Assembly: GCF_027587375.1 (NCBI RefSeq)
Contig: NZ_JAMXIC010000019.1
Span: forward strand, 1-64,000
Direction of reading: 5' to 3'
DNA length: 64,000 bases
DNA from: Arthrobacter sp. B2a2-09
GTDB taxonomy: Bacteria > Actinomycetota > Actinomycetes > Actinomycetales > Micrococcaceae
Both the position numbers and the translations under genes were made by a program. Of this stretch, positions 23,315 through 31,346 are shown piece by piece (position 1 is the stretch's first letter; the number at the start of each line of letters is the position of its first letter). The notes under the pieces were generated by a model, which was given only the letters and a program-made list of their open reading frames with translations, was not told the DNA's origin and ran no database searches.

Positions 23315-23713
23315 CTAGGATTCCTCGACGGCAGGAGCCTTCGCCGAGGCGTCGTCTCCGAGCTCCAGCTCCACTACCGGGCAGTCTTTCCAGAGGCGTT
23401 CCAAGGCATAGAAGACCCTGTCCTCGGAGTGCTGGACGTGCACAACGATGTCGGCGTAGTCCAAAAGGACCCAGCGGCCCTCGGAACGCCCTTCGCGGCG
23501 GACCGGCCGCAGATCCTGCTTGAGCAACTCTTCCTCGATGCCGTCGACAATGGCGTTGACCTGGCGTTCGGTCGGGGCCGAGGCGATCAGGAAGATGTCA
23601 GTCAGGGCCAGGCGTTCGCTGACGTCCAGGGCGATGATGTCCTCGGCCAGCTTGTCCGCTGCCGCGCGGGCGGCGTGGCGGGCCAAGAGGACGGATTGTT
23701 CATGTGCAGTCAC
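23315..23713 (-). CDS. rsfS: ribosomal silencing factor RsfS
   Basis: 132 residues from GTG (AAGGAG four bases upstream); an in-frame extension of 17 codons has no family similarity. Iojap/DUF143 fold: ALDVSERLALTDIFLIAS, GRSEGRWVLLDYADIVVHV and an acidic tail. In other bacteria the protein binds ribosomal protein L14 on the 50S subunit and blocks subunit joining in starvation. Located downstream of nadD, its usual neighbour, with an extra gene between. Confidence 0.95.
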   Translation of the reverse strand: MTAHEQSVLLARHAARAAADKLAEDIIALDVSERLALTDIFLIASAPTERQVNAIVDGIEEELLKQDLRPVRREGRSEGRWVLLDYADIVVHVQHSEDRVFYALERLWKDCPVVELELGDDASAKAPAVEES

Positions 23714-23776
23714 GGGACTCCTTGTATGCGGCTTCGAGAATGGACGAAGCCTGTTTGGTGGCAAAAGCCTTTGTGG

Positions 23777-25018
23777 TCAGCGGGAAAGTCCGCTGGTGAT
23801 CATGATGATGCCCGCAATCAGGGCGATGGCTCCGATGCCAACGAGTCCCAGGACCAGAAGCCGGGTACGCTGCGCCCGCCCAAGTCCCGCCGTCGCGGCG
23901 TCGAGCGGTTCAAGTCCGTAAGCCGAACTTGCCGAAATGGGCGGATGTTCGGCCGCTTCCGCGAATGCCTCGCCATCGGATGCGGAGCCCGACGCCGGGC
24001 GTCGACCTGCCGCTTTCGCAGCGGCCTCCGCGCGCGCCAGCACTCCTGCCCGGCCGCGCAGGCTGCGTGGCTTGCCCGACGCCGACTGCCCAGGCTTCAG
24101 TTTCGGCGCAGGAGAGGTCACAAGAGGAACAAAGGTGGTGCCGGGCGGCTTCATGACGGGACGCTCGAGTCCCGGAATTTTCACGAATTCCAGGGGCGTC
24201 ACCATGGCCAGGTTGCTGGCTACAGAAGGTTCCGCACGGACCGGACCGGAAGGACGGCTGTTCTGCTCGGCGAGCTTCTGCTTGGCGATTGCCCTCTTGT
24301 TGAGGATCGCCTCGCGTTCGGCCTGGGCGATTTGTTCGGCCAAAACAACTGGATCCTCCGGCTCAGCGTCCGCGCCGGAAACCTCAGATTCAGCGGCCGG
24401 GACTTTCTGCACCGCTGATTCCATTGCCGCGATGTGCTCAAGCTTGTTGGACTGATTGTTCGCTTGGGCAGCCAGAAGCTCACGGGCCATCAAGGCCTGC
24501 TCCACGGTCATTTCCGGGGCACCGGTAGGCGGACCTGCCGTAACGCGGACACCACCGCCTGGCGGTGTTCCAGTGTGAGCCGAACCAGGCTGCTTGCCGG
24601 AAGCCTGGACCGGGATGCTGGATGTCCTCGGCCCGGATCCGGGTGCCGCGACAACGGGGATCGCTGATGTGCCCGGGGCAACTTCTTCCTGCAGCTGCTG
24701 CAGGCGCAACTGACGGCGCGTGGGCGGACCGCCGCGGGAAAGCTGCTGCTCCTTGTCCGCGAGTTCCTTGATGGCGCGGAGGGCGGCGCGATCGCGTGCA
24801 CGCGCCTGCGAAGAACGTTCCGCAGCAGGTTTAGCGTCCAGCGGAGCATCGGCTACCCGACGCACCCGATTGGCCGAAGCGTCCCCGGACACGTGGTTGG
24901 CGTCGTCGGAGGTAACGGCCTCGGCTACTGCCGGGCCTGCGCCGGTTTCTTCCAGGCGTTCGTCCCGGGCTCGTCGAAGCTCACGCCGGCTACGGATGGG
25001 GGGCTGTTCCTGGCTCAT
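23777..25018 (-). CDS. low-complexity protein with one C-terminal membrane helix
   Basis: 413 residues. It begins MSQEQPPIRSRRELRRARDE, very rich in Ala, Pro, Ser, Arg and Glu, and appears mostly disordered, with charged helical stretches (AEQIAQAEREAILNKRAIAK; about 220-260). A single hydrophobic segment LLVLGLVGIGAIALIAGIIM lies at the very C-terminus, suggesting a tail-anchored membrane protein with a long cytoplasmic N-domain. No catalytic motif seen. Wedged between nadD (seven bases upstream) and rsfS (about 60 bases), so probably co-transcribed with them. I recognise the type only as an actinobacterial hypothetical. Confidence 0.8.
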   Translation of the reverse strand: MSQEQPPIRSRRELRRARDERLEETGAGPAVAEAVTSDDANHVSGDASANRVRRVADAPLDAKPAAERSSQARARDRAALRAIKELADKEQQLSRGGPPTRRQLRLQQLQEEVAPGTSAIPVVAAPGSGPRTSSIPVQASGKQPGSAHTGTPPGGGVRVTAGPPTGAPEMTVEQALMARELLAAQANNQSNKLEHIAAMESAVQKVPAAESEVSGADAEPEDPVVLAEQIAQAEREAILNKRAIAKQKLAEQNSRPSGPVRAEPSVASNLAMVTPLEFVKIPGLERPVMKPPGTTFVPLVTSPAPKLKPGQSASGKPRSLRGRAGVLARAEAAAKAAGRRPASGSASDGEAFAEAAEHPPISASSAYGLEPLDAATAGLGRAQRTRLLVLGLVGIGAIALIAGIIMITSGLSR

Positions 25019-25025
25019 TCAAAAC

Positions 25026-25757
25026 TCACTCGGTACGGGCTTGGTGTTCTGGTCCGGTCATAGCATGCAGGGGCTCCCCCATGCCGGGTTTGCCCGAGTA
25101 CAGCTTGTATTTGGCGATGTACTGCACCACGCCATCAGGCACGAGGTACCAGACCGGATTGCCTGCACCCACGCGGGCGCGGCAATCCGTCGAAGAAATC
25201 GCCATGGCGGGCACTTCCAACAGGCTGACGTCCTCCCTGCCCATGCCATCAAGGACATGACCAGGCCGGGTGACACCGACAAAGTGCGCCAAGGACCAAA
25301 GTTCGTCGACATCTTTCCAGGACAGGATCTGTGCCAGGGCGTCCGCGCCCGTGATGAAGAACAGGTCCGCCTCCGGCCGCTGGGTCCGGAGATCCCGCAG
25401 TGTGTCGATGGTGAACGTGGGACCGGGGCGGTCCACGTCCACACGGCTCACCGTGAAATTCGGGTTGGAGGCCGTGGCAATAACGGTCATCAAGTACCGG
25501 TGCTCAGCTTCGCTGACCTGCTTGTGCGACTTCTGCCAGGGCTCTCCGGTGGGCACGAAGACCACCTCGTCCAAGCGAAACTTGGCAGCAACCTCGCTGG
25601 CAGCAACCAAGTGGCCGTGGTGGATGGGATCGAAGGTCCCACCCATCACGCCCAAGCGAAGTCTTCGCCCCGTTTCCTCGAAGGGTTTTGCGGCGGAAAT
25701 GTTAGTGACCCAGCCCTGGGTGCTTGGCCGGGTGCTGGCGGTGCGGATCCGAGTGCT
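25026..25757 (-). CDS. nadD: nicotinate-nucleotide adenylyltransferase
   Basis: Adenylates nicotinate mononucleotide in NAD synthesis. The nucleotidyltransferase signature LGVMGGTFDPIHHGHLVAAS, EVVFVPTGEPWQK and FFITGADALAQI, and the C-terminal ISSTDCRAR ((I/V)SSTxxR) motif are clear. The start is uncertain: ATG 25755-25757 gives a 33-residue extension before LRLGV and overlaps the upstream small ORF by about 56 bases, but no other ATG/GTG start leaves the first beta-strand intact. Confidence 0.93.
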   Translation of the reverse strand, partial: STRIRTASTRPSTQGWVTNISAAKPFEETGRRLRLGVMGGTFDPIHHGHLVAASEVAAKFRLDEVVFVPTGEPWQKSHKQVSEAEHRYLMTVIATASNPNFTVSRVDVDRPGPTFTIDTLRDLRTQRPEADLFFITGADALAQILSWKDVDELWSLAHFVGVTRPGHVLDGMGREDVSLLEVPAMAISSTDCRARVGAGNPVWYLVPDGVVQYIAKYKLYSGKPGMGEPLHAMTGPEHQARTE

Positions 25758-25935
25758 CATCGACGGCGTCGTGACGGTTGCCGAGGTTGGTGTAGGAGAC
25801 TGCCACAAACATCAGGACCAGGAGGATGGAGAAAATGGTGATCCCGAAGACGAAGGGAGGGGCCCACAACGGTGCCGGCGCCTCGGTTTCGCCCCCTTGA
25901 GCGAGAATGGATATGGCGATCTGGTGAAACTGCAT
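25702..25935 (-). CDS. small single-TM membrane protein
   Basis: 77 residues, MQFHQIAISILAQGG, then hydrophobic PFVFGITIFSILLVLMFVAV (about 27-47), then a His/Asp-rich cytoplasmic tail. AGGGGAG lies just upstream of the ATG, supporting translation. The 3' end overlaps the nadD start region; the two genes are probably coupled. No family function recognised; similar small proteins are found next to nadD/proA in Micrococcaceae as far as I recall. Confidence 0.7.
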   Translation of the reverse strand: MQFHQIAISILAQGGETEAPAPLWAPPFVFGITIFSILLVLMFVAVSYTNLGNRHDAVDEHSDPHRQHPAKHPGLGH

Positions 25936-26014
25936 TTTCTCCCCTAGCGGTTCAAAGGATTTCGACGGCGGATCCTCCCACCGTCCAGGACTTCTGTTCT
26001 ATGTTACAGCGTCG

Positions 26015-27385
26015 CTAGCCGCGGACCTGGCCTTCACCCTGGACGATCCACTTGGTGGTGGTCAACTCGGTGAGGCCCATGGGACCGCGTGCGTGCAGCT
26101 TCTGGGTAGAGATGCCCACCTCGGCACCCAGGCCGAGCTCGCCGCCGTCGGTGAAACGCGTGGAAGCGTTCACGATGACCGCCGCGGAGTCAATGTCCGC
26201 GATGAACTTCTCGGCGTTCGCCAGATTGTTCGTCAGGATGGCCTCTGTGTGGCCCGTCGACCATTTGCGGATGTGGGCGACTGCCTCGTCGAGGTTGTCC
26301 ACCATGGCAATGGCGAGGTCGAGGTCCATGTATTCCGTGGCCCAATCGACGTCGTCGGCGGGGACTGTATCCACGGAGCCGGACAGCGCCGCTTGAATCC
26401 TGGGGTCGACATGCAGGGTGACCCCGGCAGAGCGCAGCGCGGTGGCGACGGCGGGCAGCACAGTGGATTTCGAGTGCACCAGGAGAGTCTCCACGGTGTT
26501 GCAAACGCTGGGACGCTGGGTCTTGGCGTTGAGCAGGATATCGACGGCCATCTTTTCACTGGCGGACTCGTCGATGAAGATATGCACGTTGCCTTCGCCG
26601 GTCTCGATGACGGGCACGGAAGAGTTGCTCACCACAGTCTGGATCAGATCGCGTCCGCCACGGGGAATCAGCACGTCCACCCGGCCTCGGGCACGCATCA
26701 GGACGTTTGCACCCTCGCGGCCGAATTGGTCCACGGTCTGGACGGCGTCGGCCGGCAGCCCAACGGATTCCAGCGCATCGCGGAGGATGGTCACAAGGGC
26801 TGCATTGGTGTGGGCAGCAGCCGATCCGCCGCGCAGGATCACGGCATTGCCGCTCTTCAAGGCAAGTCCGGCGATGTCGACAGTGACGTTGGGGCGGGCT
26901 TCATAAATCGCTGCCACCACTCCCATGGGCACGTTGATCTGGCGCAAGCGCAGCCCATTGGGGAGGGTCTGGCCTCGGACTACGTTGCCCACGGGATCCG
27001 GCAAGCCTGCCAGGTTTTCAAGGGCCGCAACAAGGCCGTCGATGCGGGCAGGAGTCAGGGTCAGACGGTCCAGCATGGCAGCGGAGGTTCCGTTGTTCCG
27101 GCCAGACTCAACATCCTTGGCGTTGGCAGCGAGGATTGACACCTGCTGTTCCCTGAGGGCGGCGCCGATAGCGTGCAGGGCGCGGTCCTTCCAAGCACGG
27201 TTCGCCTGAGCCATGCTCCGGGCAGCCTGCCGCGAGCGGTCCGCGATCGAATGCACGGCCGCCTCCACTTGCTCGTGGGTGAGCGGCGCGGTTCCCAGCT
27301 CCGGAGTTTCCGGCGCCTGGGCGGCATTGCCGGAAGTCAGGGAGTCGGTGATCACAGGAGAATCAGGGGTAAGGGCCTCAGTCAT
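26015..27385 (-). CDS. proA: glutamate-5-semialdehyde dehydrogenase (gamma-glutamyl phosphate reductase)
   Basis: 456 residues; NADPH-dependent second step of proline synthesis. Catalytic Cys in TQRPSVCNTVETLL; other blocks are MGVVAAIYEARPNVT, ALKSGNAVILRGGS and LIPRGGRDLIQ. The N-terminus carries about 30 extra residues before the conserved start of the fold. Its start overlaps the proB stop by four bases (ATGA), so it forms an operon with proB. Confidence 0.97.
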   Translation of the reverse strand: MTEALTPDSPVITDSLTSGNAAQAPETPELGTAPLTHEQVEAAVHSIADRSRQAARSMAQANRAWKDRALHAIGAALREQQVSILAANAKDVESGRNNGTSAAMLDRLTLTPARIDGLVAALENLAGLPDPVGNVVRGQTLPNGLRLRQINVPMGVVAAIYEARPNVTVDIAGLALKSGNAVILRGGSAAAHTNAALVTILRDALESVGLPADAVQTVDQFGREGANVLMRARGRVDVLIPRGGRDLIQTVVSNSSVPVIETGEGNVHIFIDESASEKMAVDILLNAKTQRPSVCNTVETLLVHSKSTVLPAVATALRSAGVTLHVDPRIQAALSGSVDTVPADDVDWATEYMDLDLAIAMVDNLDEAVAHIRKWSTGHTEAILTNNLANAEKFIADIDSAAVIVNASTRFTDGGELGLGAEVGISTQKLHARGPMGLTELTTTKWIVQGEGQVRG

Positions 27386-28572
27386 TCTCCAAGTTTAGTG
27401 GAGCGGGACGGCTGGACCAGTACGAGATCGTCAACATGAACAACTACGCGGTCATATCCGCGGCCAAGGTCCTTGGCGAGCTCCTTGGTTGAGCGGCCAA
27501 GCATGCGGGGAAGCTCTTCCGAGGAGTAGTTCACCAGGCCCCTGGCAATCACGGTGCCCTCGGCAGAAACCATCTCCACGGGATCGCCAGGCTCGAAGTC
27601 TCCCTCCACCGATGATATTCCGGCGGGCAGAAGCGACGTATGGCGGTCGCGCACGGCCTTGACGGCGCCGTCGTCGAGCACCAAACGGCCCCGAACCGAA
27701 GCGAGGTGGGCGAGCCACAGCAGTCGGACGGGCTTGCGGTTGCCGTTGATGGCGAACCAGGTGCCCACGTCCTCGCCGGCCAAGGCAGCGGCGGCATTTG
27801 CCGTGGACGTCACGAGGGCATGGATACCGGAACCTGCGGCGATCGACGCCGCCTCCACCTTGGTGGTCATGCCGCCGGTACCGACGCCTGCCTTGCCGGC
27901 CTTGCCGATGGTCACGCCGACGAGGTCAGCGGGACCGGCGACGAGCGGAATGCGCTTGGCACCCAGAGACGGCGGACCGTCGTACAGGGCGTCGACGTCG
28001 GAAAGCAGGACCAGCGCATCCGCCCGCACAAGGTGCGCCACCAAAGCGGCCAGCCGGTCGTTGTCACCAAAGCGGATTTCGTGCGTTGCCACGGTGTCGT
28101 TTTCGTTCACGACAGGTACGACGCCGAGGTTCAGCAAACGGTCCAGCGCCCGGTATGCGTTGCTGTGCTGCGTGCGGCGCATCAAGTCATCCGCCGTCAG
28201 GAGGACCTGGCTGACCGTGACCCCATGCGCGGCAAAAGCCTGCGAGTAGCGCGCCATCAAAAGCCCTTGGCCCACACTGGCCGCAGCCTGCTGGGTGGCG
28301 AGGTCTTTGGGACGCTTGGCGAGGCCGAGCGGCGCAAGACCCGCCGCGATGGCACCGGAAGAGACCAGGATGATCTCCGTCCCGGAATTACGCTTCTCGG
28401 CCAGGGCGTGGACGAGTGCCGTCAGTGCTTTCTCCGAGATGCCGCCTTTGATGCTGGTCAGCGAGGACGAACCTACTTTGACTACGATCCGCTTGGCGCC
28501 GGCCAGCGCCTGGCGCTCGGCGGCATCGCCGCCTTCAGTGGCTTCAGCGATGCGGGCCGTGCTAGTCGTCAT
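27382..28572 (-). CDS. proB: glutamate 5-kinase with C-terminal PUA domain
   Basis: 396 residues; first step of proline synthesis. Amino-acid-kinase fold: RIVVKVGSSSLTS, VSSGAIAAGLAPLG, VVPVVNENDTVAT, FGDNDRLAALVA and GTGGMTTKVEAA. The PUA domain occupies about 305-390 (GRLVLDDGAVKAV, RGLVNYSSEELPRMLGR). The start lies 11 bases inside the obgE end, so the two are coupled. Feedback inhibition by proline is known for the family. Confidence 0.97.
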   Translation of the reverse strand: MTTSTARIAEATEGGDAAERQALAGAKRIVVKVGSSSLTSIKGGISEKALTALVHALAEKRNSGTEIILVSSGAIAAGLAPLGLAKRPKDLATQQAAASVGQGLLMARYSQAFAAHGVTVSQVLLTADDLMRRTQHSNAYRALDRLLNLGVVPVVNENDTVATHEIRFGDNDRLAALVAHLVRADALVLLSDVDALYDGPPSLGAKRIPLVAGPADLVGVTIGKAGKAGVGTGGMTTKVEAASIAAGSGIHALVTSTANAAAALAGEDVGTWFAINGNRKPVRLLWLAHLASVRGRLVLDDGAVKAVRDRHTSLLPAGISSVEGDFEPGDPVEMVSAEGTVIARGLVNYSSEELPRMLGRSTKELAKDLGRGYDRVVVHVDDLVLVQPSRSTKLGE

Positions 28573-30151
28573 TTTCGGCTTCCAGGCCGCTTTCCTTCAG
28601 GGGCTGGGCAGCACGACGGCGGCTGACGGACTCAGTCCAGATGCCTGCCTTGCGCTCGGCTTCGAGCTCGGCGCGCGCGGCAGCCTTGGCTTCGCGGCGT
28701 TCGATCTGCTCATCTCGCTTCTGCGAACGGGTAGGGCGGTCGCCGATGTCGGCAACACGGATGTCCGTGCCTCGCGGCGTCGCCAGGAGTTCGGCGCCCG
28801 CCATCATGGTGGGCTCCCAGTCGAAGACGACGCCGTCCTCTTCGCCGATCACCACGGTGTCACCCGGAACGGCACCCATCTTGAACAACTCGTTTTCGAT
28901 GCCGAGCTTGGCCAGGCGATCGGCCAGGTAGCCGATAGCTTCTTCGTTGGTGAAGTCGGTCTGCTTGACCCAGCGGACCGGCTTCTCCCCCAACACGCGG
29001 AAGAGCGGCTCGAGGTTCTTTTCCTCGCGACGGATCTTGAAGCCGGACTCATTGACGGCACGGGGGCGGAGAACGGGCGCTGCGACCTTCGGAGGCGCAG
29101 TGGCAACGGCTTTGCGGGCCGCCATGACAATCTCGCCCATGGCGTAGCTCAGTTGGCGCAGGCCTTCGTGGCTCGTGGCGGAGACTTCGAAGACGTGGTA
29201 GCCGCGCTGTTCCAGTTCGGGACGCACAAATTCGGCCATATCCCGACCATCTGGCAGGTCCACCTTGTTCAGGACCACAAGCTTGGGGCGCTCGTTCAGG
29301 GGGACCACTTCGCCGTCAACACCGGCGTAGCTCATGTCCACCGCGTACCTGTCCAGCTCTTGCTCGATGATCGCAAGATCCGAGAGCGGGTCCCTGTCCG
29401 CTTCCAAGGTTCCGCAGTCCAGCACGTGCACCAGCGCGGCGCAACGCTCTACGTGGCGCAGGAAGTTGTGGCCCAGGCCCTTGCCCTCGCTCGCGCCTTC
29501 GATCAGTCCGGGAACGTCGGCGATGGTGAACCGGACGTCACCGGCCTGGACTACGCCAAGGTTGGGGATCAGGGTAGTGAACGGATAGTCGGCGATTTTG
29601 GGCCGTGCCGCTGACATCGCCGCGACAAGGCTGGACTTACCTGCGGAGGGGAAGCCAACCAGCGCGATGTCTGCAATGGACTTCAGTTCCAGGACGATGT
29701 CGCTGGAGTCGCCTTCGATGCCGAGCAGGGCGAAACCGGGAGCCCTGCGCTTCTGCGAAGACAACGAAGAGTTTCCAAGGCCGCCCTGGCCGCCGGCAGC
29801 GGCGATGAACTCGGTGCCCTCACCTACAAGGTCAGCAAGGACAACGCCGTCCTTCGTCTTGACCACGGTGCCGTCCGGGACGGGAAGCACGAGGGTTTCA
29901 CCGTTCTTGCCGCCGCGCCAGTCACCCATGCCGGGGCCACCGTTGGTGGCGTGGCGGTGCGGTGCGTGGTGGTAATCAAGCAAAGTGGTGGTCTGGGCAT
30001 CAACGCGCAGGATGACGCCGCCGCCGTCGCCGCCGTTGCCGCCGTCGGGTCCGCCGAGGGGCTTGAACTTCTCGCGCTTAACAGAGACACAGCCGTGGCC
30101 GCCTGTTCCGCCGGATACGTGAAGTACTACCCGGTCTACGAAGGTCGCCAC
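28562..30151 (-). CDS. obgE: Obg family GTPase
   Basis: About 529 residues from GTG (AGGAGA seven bases upstream). Domain order: Gly-rich OBG fold (1-160; LHVSGGTGGHGCVSVKREKF, GGDGGGVILRVD); GTPase with G1 GFPSAGKSSL, G3 DVPGLIEGAS and G4 NKVD; OCT domain (about 350-440); and a Lys/Arg/Glu-rich C-terminal tail. Essential 50S-assembly and stress GTPase associated with the ribosome. It sits directly after rpmA and rplU, the conserved order. Confidence 0.97.
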   Translation of the reverse strand: MATFVDRVVLHVSGGTGGHGCVSVKREKFKPLGGPDGGNGGDGGGVILRVDAQTTTLLDYHHAPHRHATNGGPGMGDWRGGKNGETLVLPVPDGTVVKTKDGVVLADLVGEGTEFIAAAGGQGGLGNSSLSSQKRRAPGFALLGIEGDSSDIVLELKSIADIALVGFPSAGKSSLVAAMSAARPKIADYPFTTLIPNLGVVQAGDVRFTIADVPGLIEGASEGKGLGHNFLRHVERCAALVHVLDCGTLEADRDPLSDLAIIEQELDRYAVDMSYAGVDGEVVPLNERPKLVVLNKVDLPDGRDMAEFVRPELEQRGYHVFEVSATSHEGLRQLSYAMGEIVMAARKAVATAPPKVAAPVLRPRAVNESGFKIRREEKNLEPLFRVLGEKPVRWVKQTDFTNEEAIGYLADRLAKLGIENELFKMGAVPGDTVVIGEEDGVVFDWEPTMMAGAELLATPRGTDIRVADIGDRPTRSQKRDEQIERREAKAAARAELEAERKAGIWTESVSRRRAAQPLKESGLEAENDD

Positions 30152-30294
30152 GTGTTTCTCCTCTATGTGGAAATTACTGCTTGAAGTGCGTTGGCCGGCT
30201 GATGCGGCGCCGCCCGCCCTAGTAAATTCTAGTGCGGTTAAAAAGACAGGTGGAGCGGGCCATACGGCCCGCTCCACCCGTTCAGAACGTGTTA

Positions 30295-30558
30295 TTACTC
30301 TGCAGCTGCAGCAGCAACAATGTTCACTACGCGACGGCCACGGCGAGTACCGAACTCAACCGCACCTGCCTGCAGGGCGAACAGGGTGTCGTCGCCACCG
30401 CGGCCGACACCGGCGCCCGGGTGGAAGTGGGTGCCGCGCTGGCGAACGATGATCTCGCCTGCAGAAACGACCTGGCCACCGAAGCGCTTTACGCCAAGGT
30501 ACTGGGCGTTGGAGTCACGACCGTTGCGAGTGGAGCTCGCGCCTTTTTTATGTGCCAT
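30295..30558 (-). CDS. rpmA: 50S ribosomal protein L27
   Basis: 87 residues beginning MAHKKGASSTRNGRDS, the canonical L27 start without the cleavable extension seen in Firmicutes. RFGGQVVSAGEIIVRQRGT and FHPGAGVGRGGDDTLFA follow. Its N-terminal tail reaches the peptidyl transferase centre. Downstream of rplU by 60 bases. Confidence 0.98.
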   Translation of the reverse strand: MAHKKGASSTRNGRDSNAQYLGVKRFGGQVVSAGEIIVRQRGTHFHPGAGVGRGGDDTLFALQAGAVEFGTRRGRRVVNIVAAAAAE

Positions 30559-30618
30559 TTGAAATGCCTGCCTTTAAATTCTGGGGAATCTGTTGAAAAC
30601 CTGAACAGCAACCAGTGG

Positions 30619-30939
30619 TTACTTGATACCGGTGATCTTGATCTTGGTCAGTTCTTGACGGTGACCCTGGCGCTTCTTGTAGCCGGTCTTGTTCTTGAAC
30701 TTCTGGATGACGATCTTCGGACCACGGAGGTCTTCGAGGATCTCAGCCGTAACCTTGACCTTGGCCAGATCCGCAGCAGCGGAGGTGACCTTGTCACCGT
30801 CCACCAGGAGCAGTGCGGGCAGCTCAAGAGTGCTGCCGGCTCCACCGGGGACGCGGTTCAGGGTTACGTAGTCTCCAACGGAAACCTTTTCTTGGCGGCC
30901 GCCTGCGCGGACAATCGCGTACACCACTTGGGCACTCAC
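30619..30939 (-). CDS. rplU: 50S ribosomal protein L21
   Basis: 106 residues from GTG; VVYAIVRAGGRQEKVSVGDY, then KVKVTAEILEDLRGPKI and the basic FKNKTGYKKRQGHRQ 23S-binding segment. First gene of the rplU-rpmA-obgE-proBA transcript, with a leader of about 190 bases containing a 14-base direct repeat. Confidence 0.98.
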   Translation of the reverse strand: MSAQVVYAIVRAGGRQEKVSVGDYVTLNRVPGGAGSTLELPALLLVDGDKVTSAAADLAKVKVTAEILEDLRGPKIVIQKFKNKTGYKKRQGHRQELTKIKITGIK

Positions 30940-31346
30940 TTCTCTCGACGTTTATTACTAAATTTGCGTGCGGAACCCCGATCCGAAAACGGGCCTGGTT
31001 CACGCTGTGCCTCAACGCCGTGGACTCCGGTACGGAATCCATGAGTCATCCCTCGAACAGTTCCAAATGAAAGGTCAGTTCCAAATGAACGGTTTCTAGG
31101 GGCATAACCCAAGTGTTGGCGTAAGCACCGAAGATCTAGATTACGCTAGTTTCGCCTTCGGCTGCAAATGAGGCCAGGTCCGGAGGCTGCCACGTGATGG
31201 CTGCCACAGACTGGCTATGCCGCCATCCGGTACCGTGCCCGTCCACCTTACCCTGCCGGCCGGGAAAAGCTCGGATCCCCGCCCCGACACGCAGTGGCGC
31301 CCGCCGAAACAGCCCTTCATCGCCAGTTCCGGGCCGGGAACCGGGC
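30940..31346. other. rplU leader and upstream spacer
   Basis: 407 bases between rplU and the thiD-tenA end. CAGTTCCAAATGAA occurs twice (31058-31071 and 31076-31089), an 18-base period. A possible rplU promoter on the minus strand is TTGCAG (31167-31162), an 18-base spacer and TAATCT (31143-31138), three matches each to consensus. Nothing gene-like was found. Confidence 0.45.
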
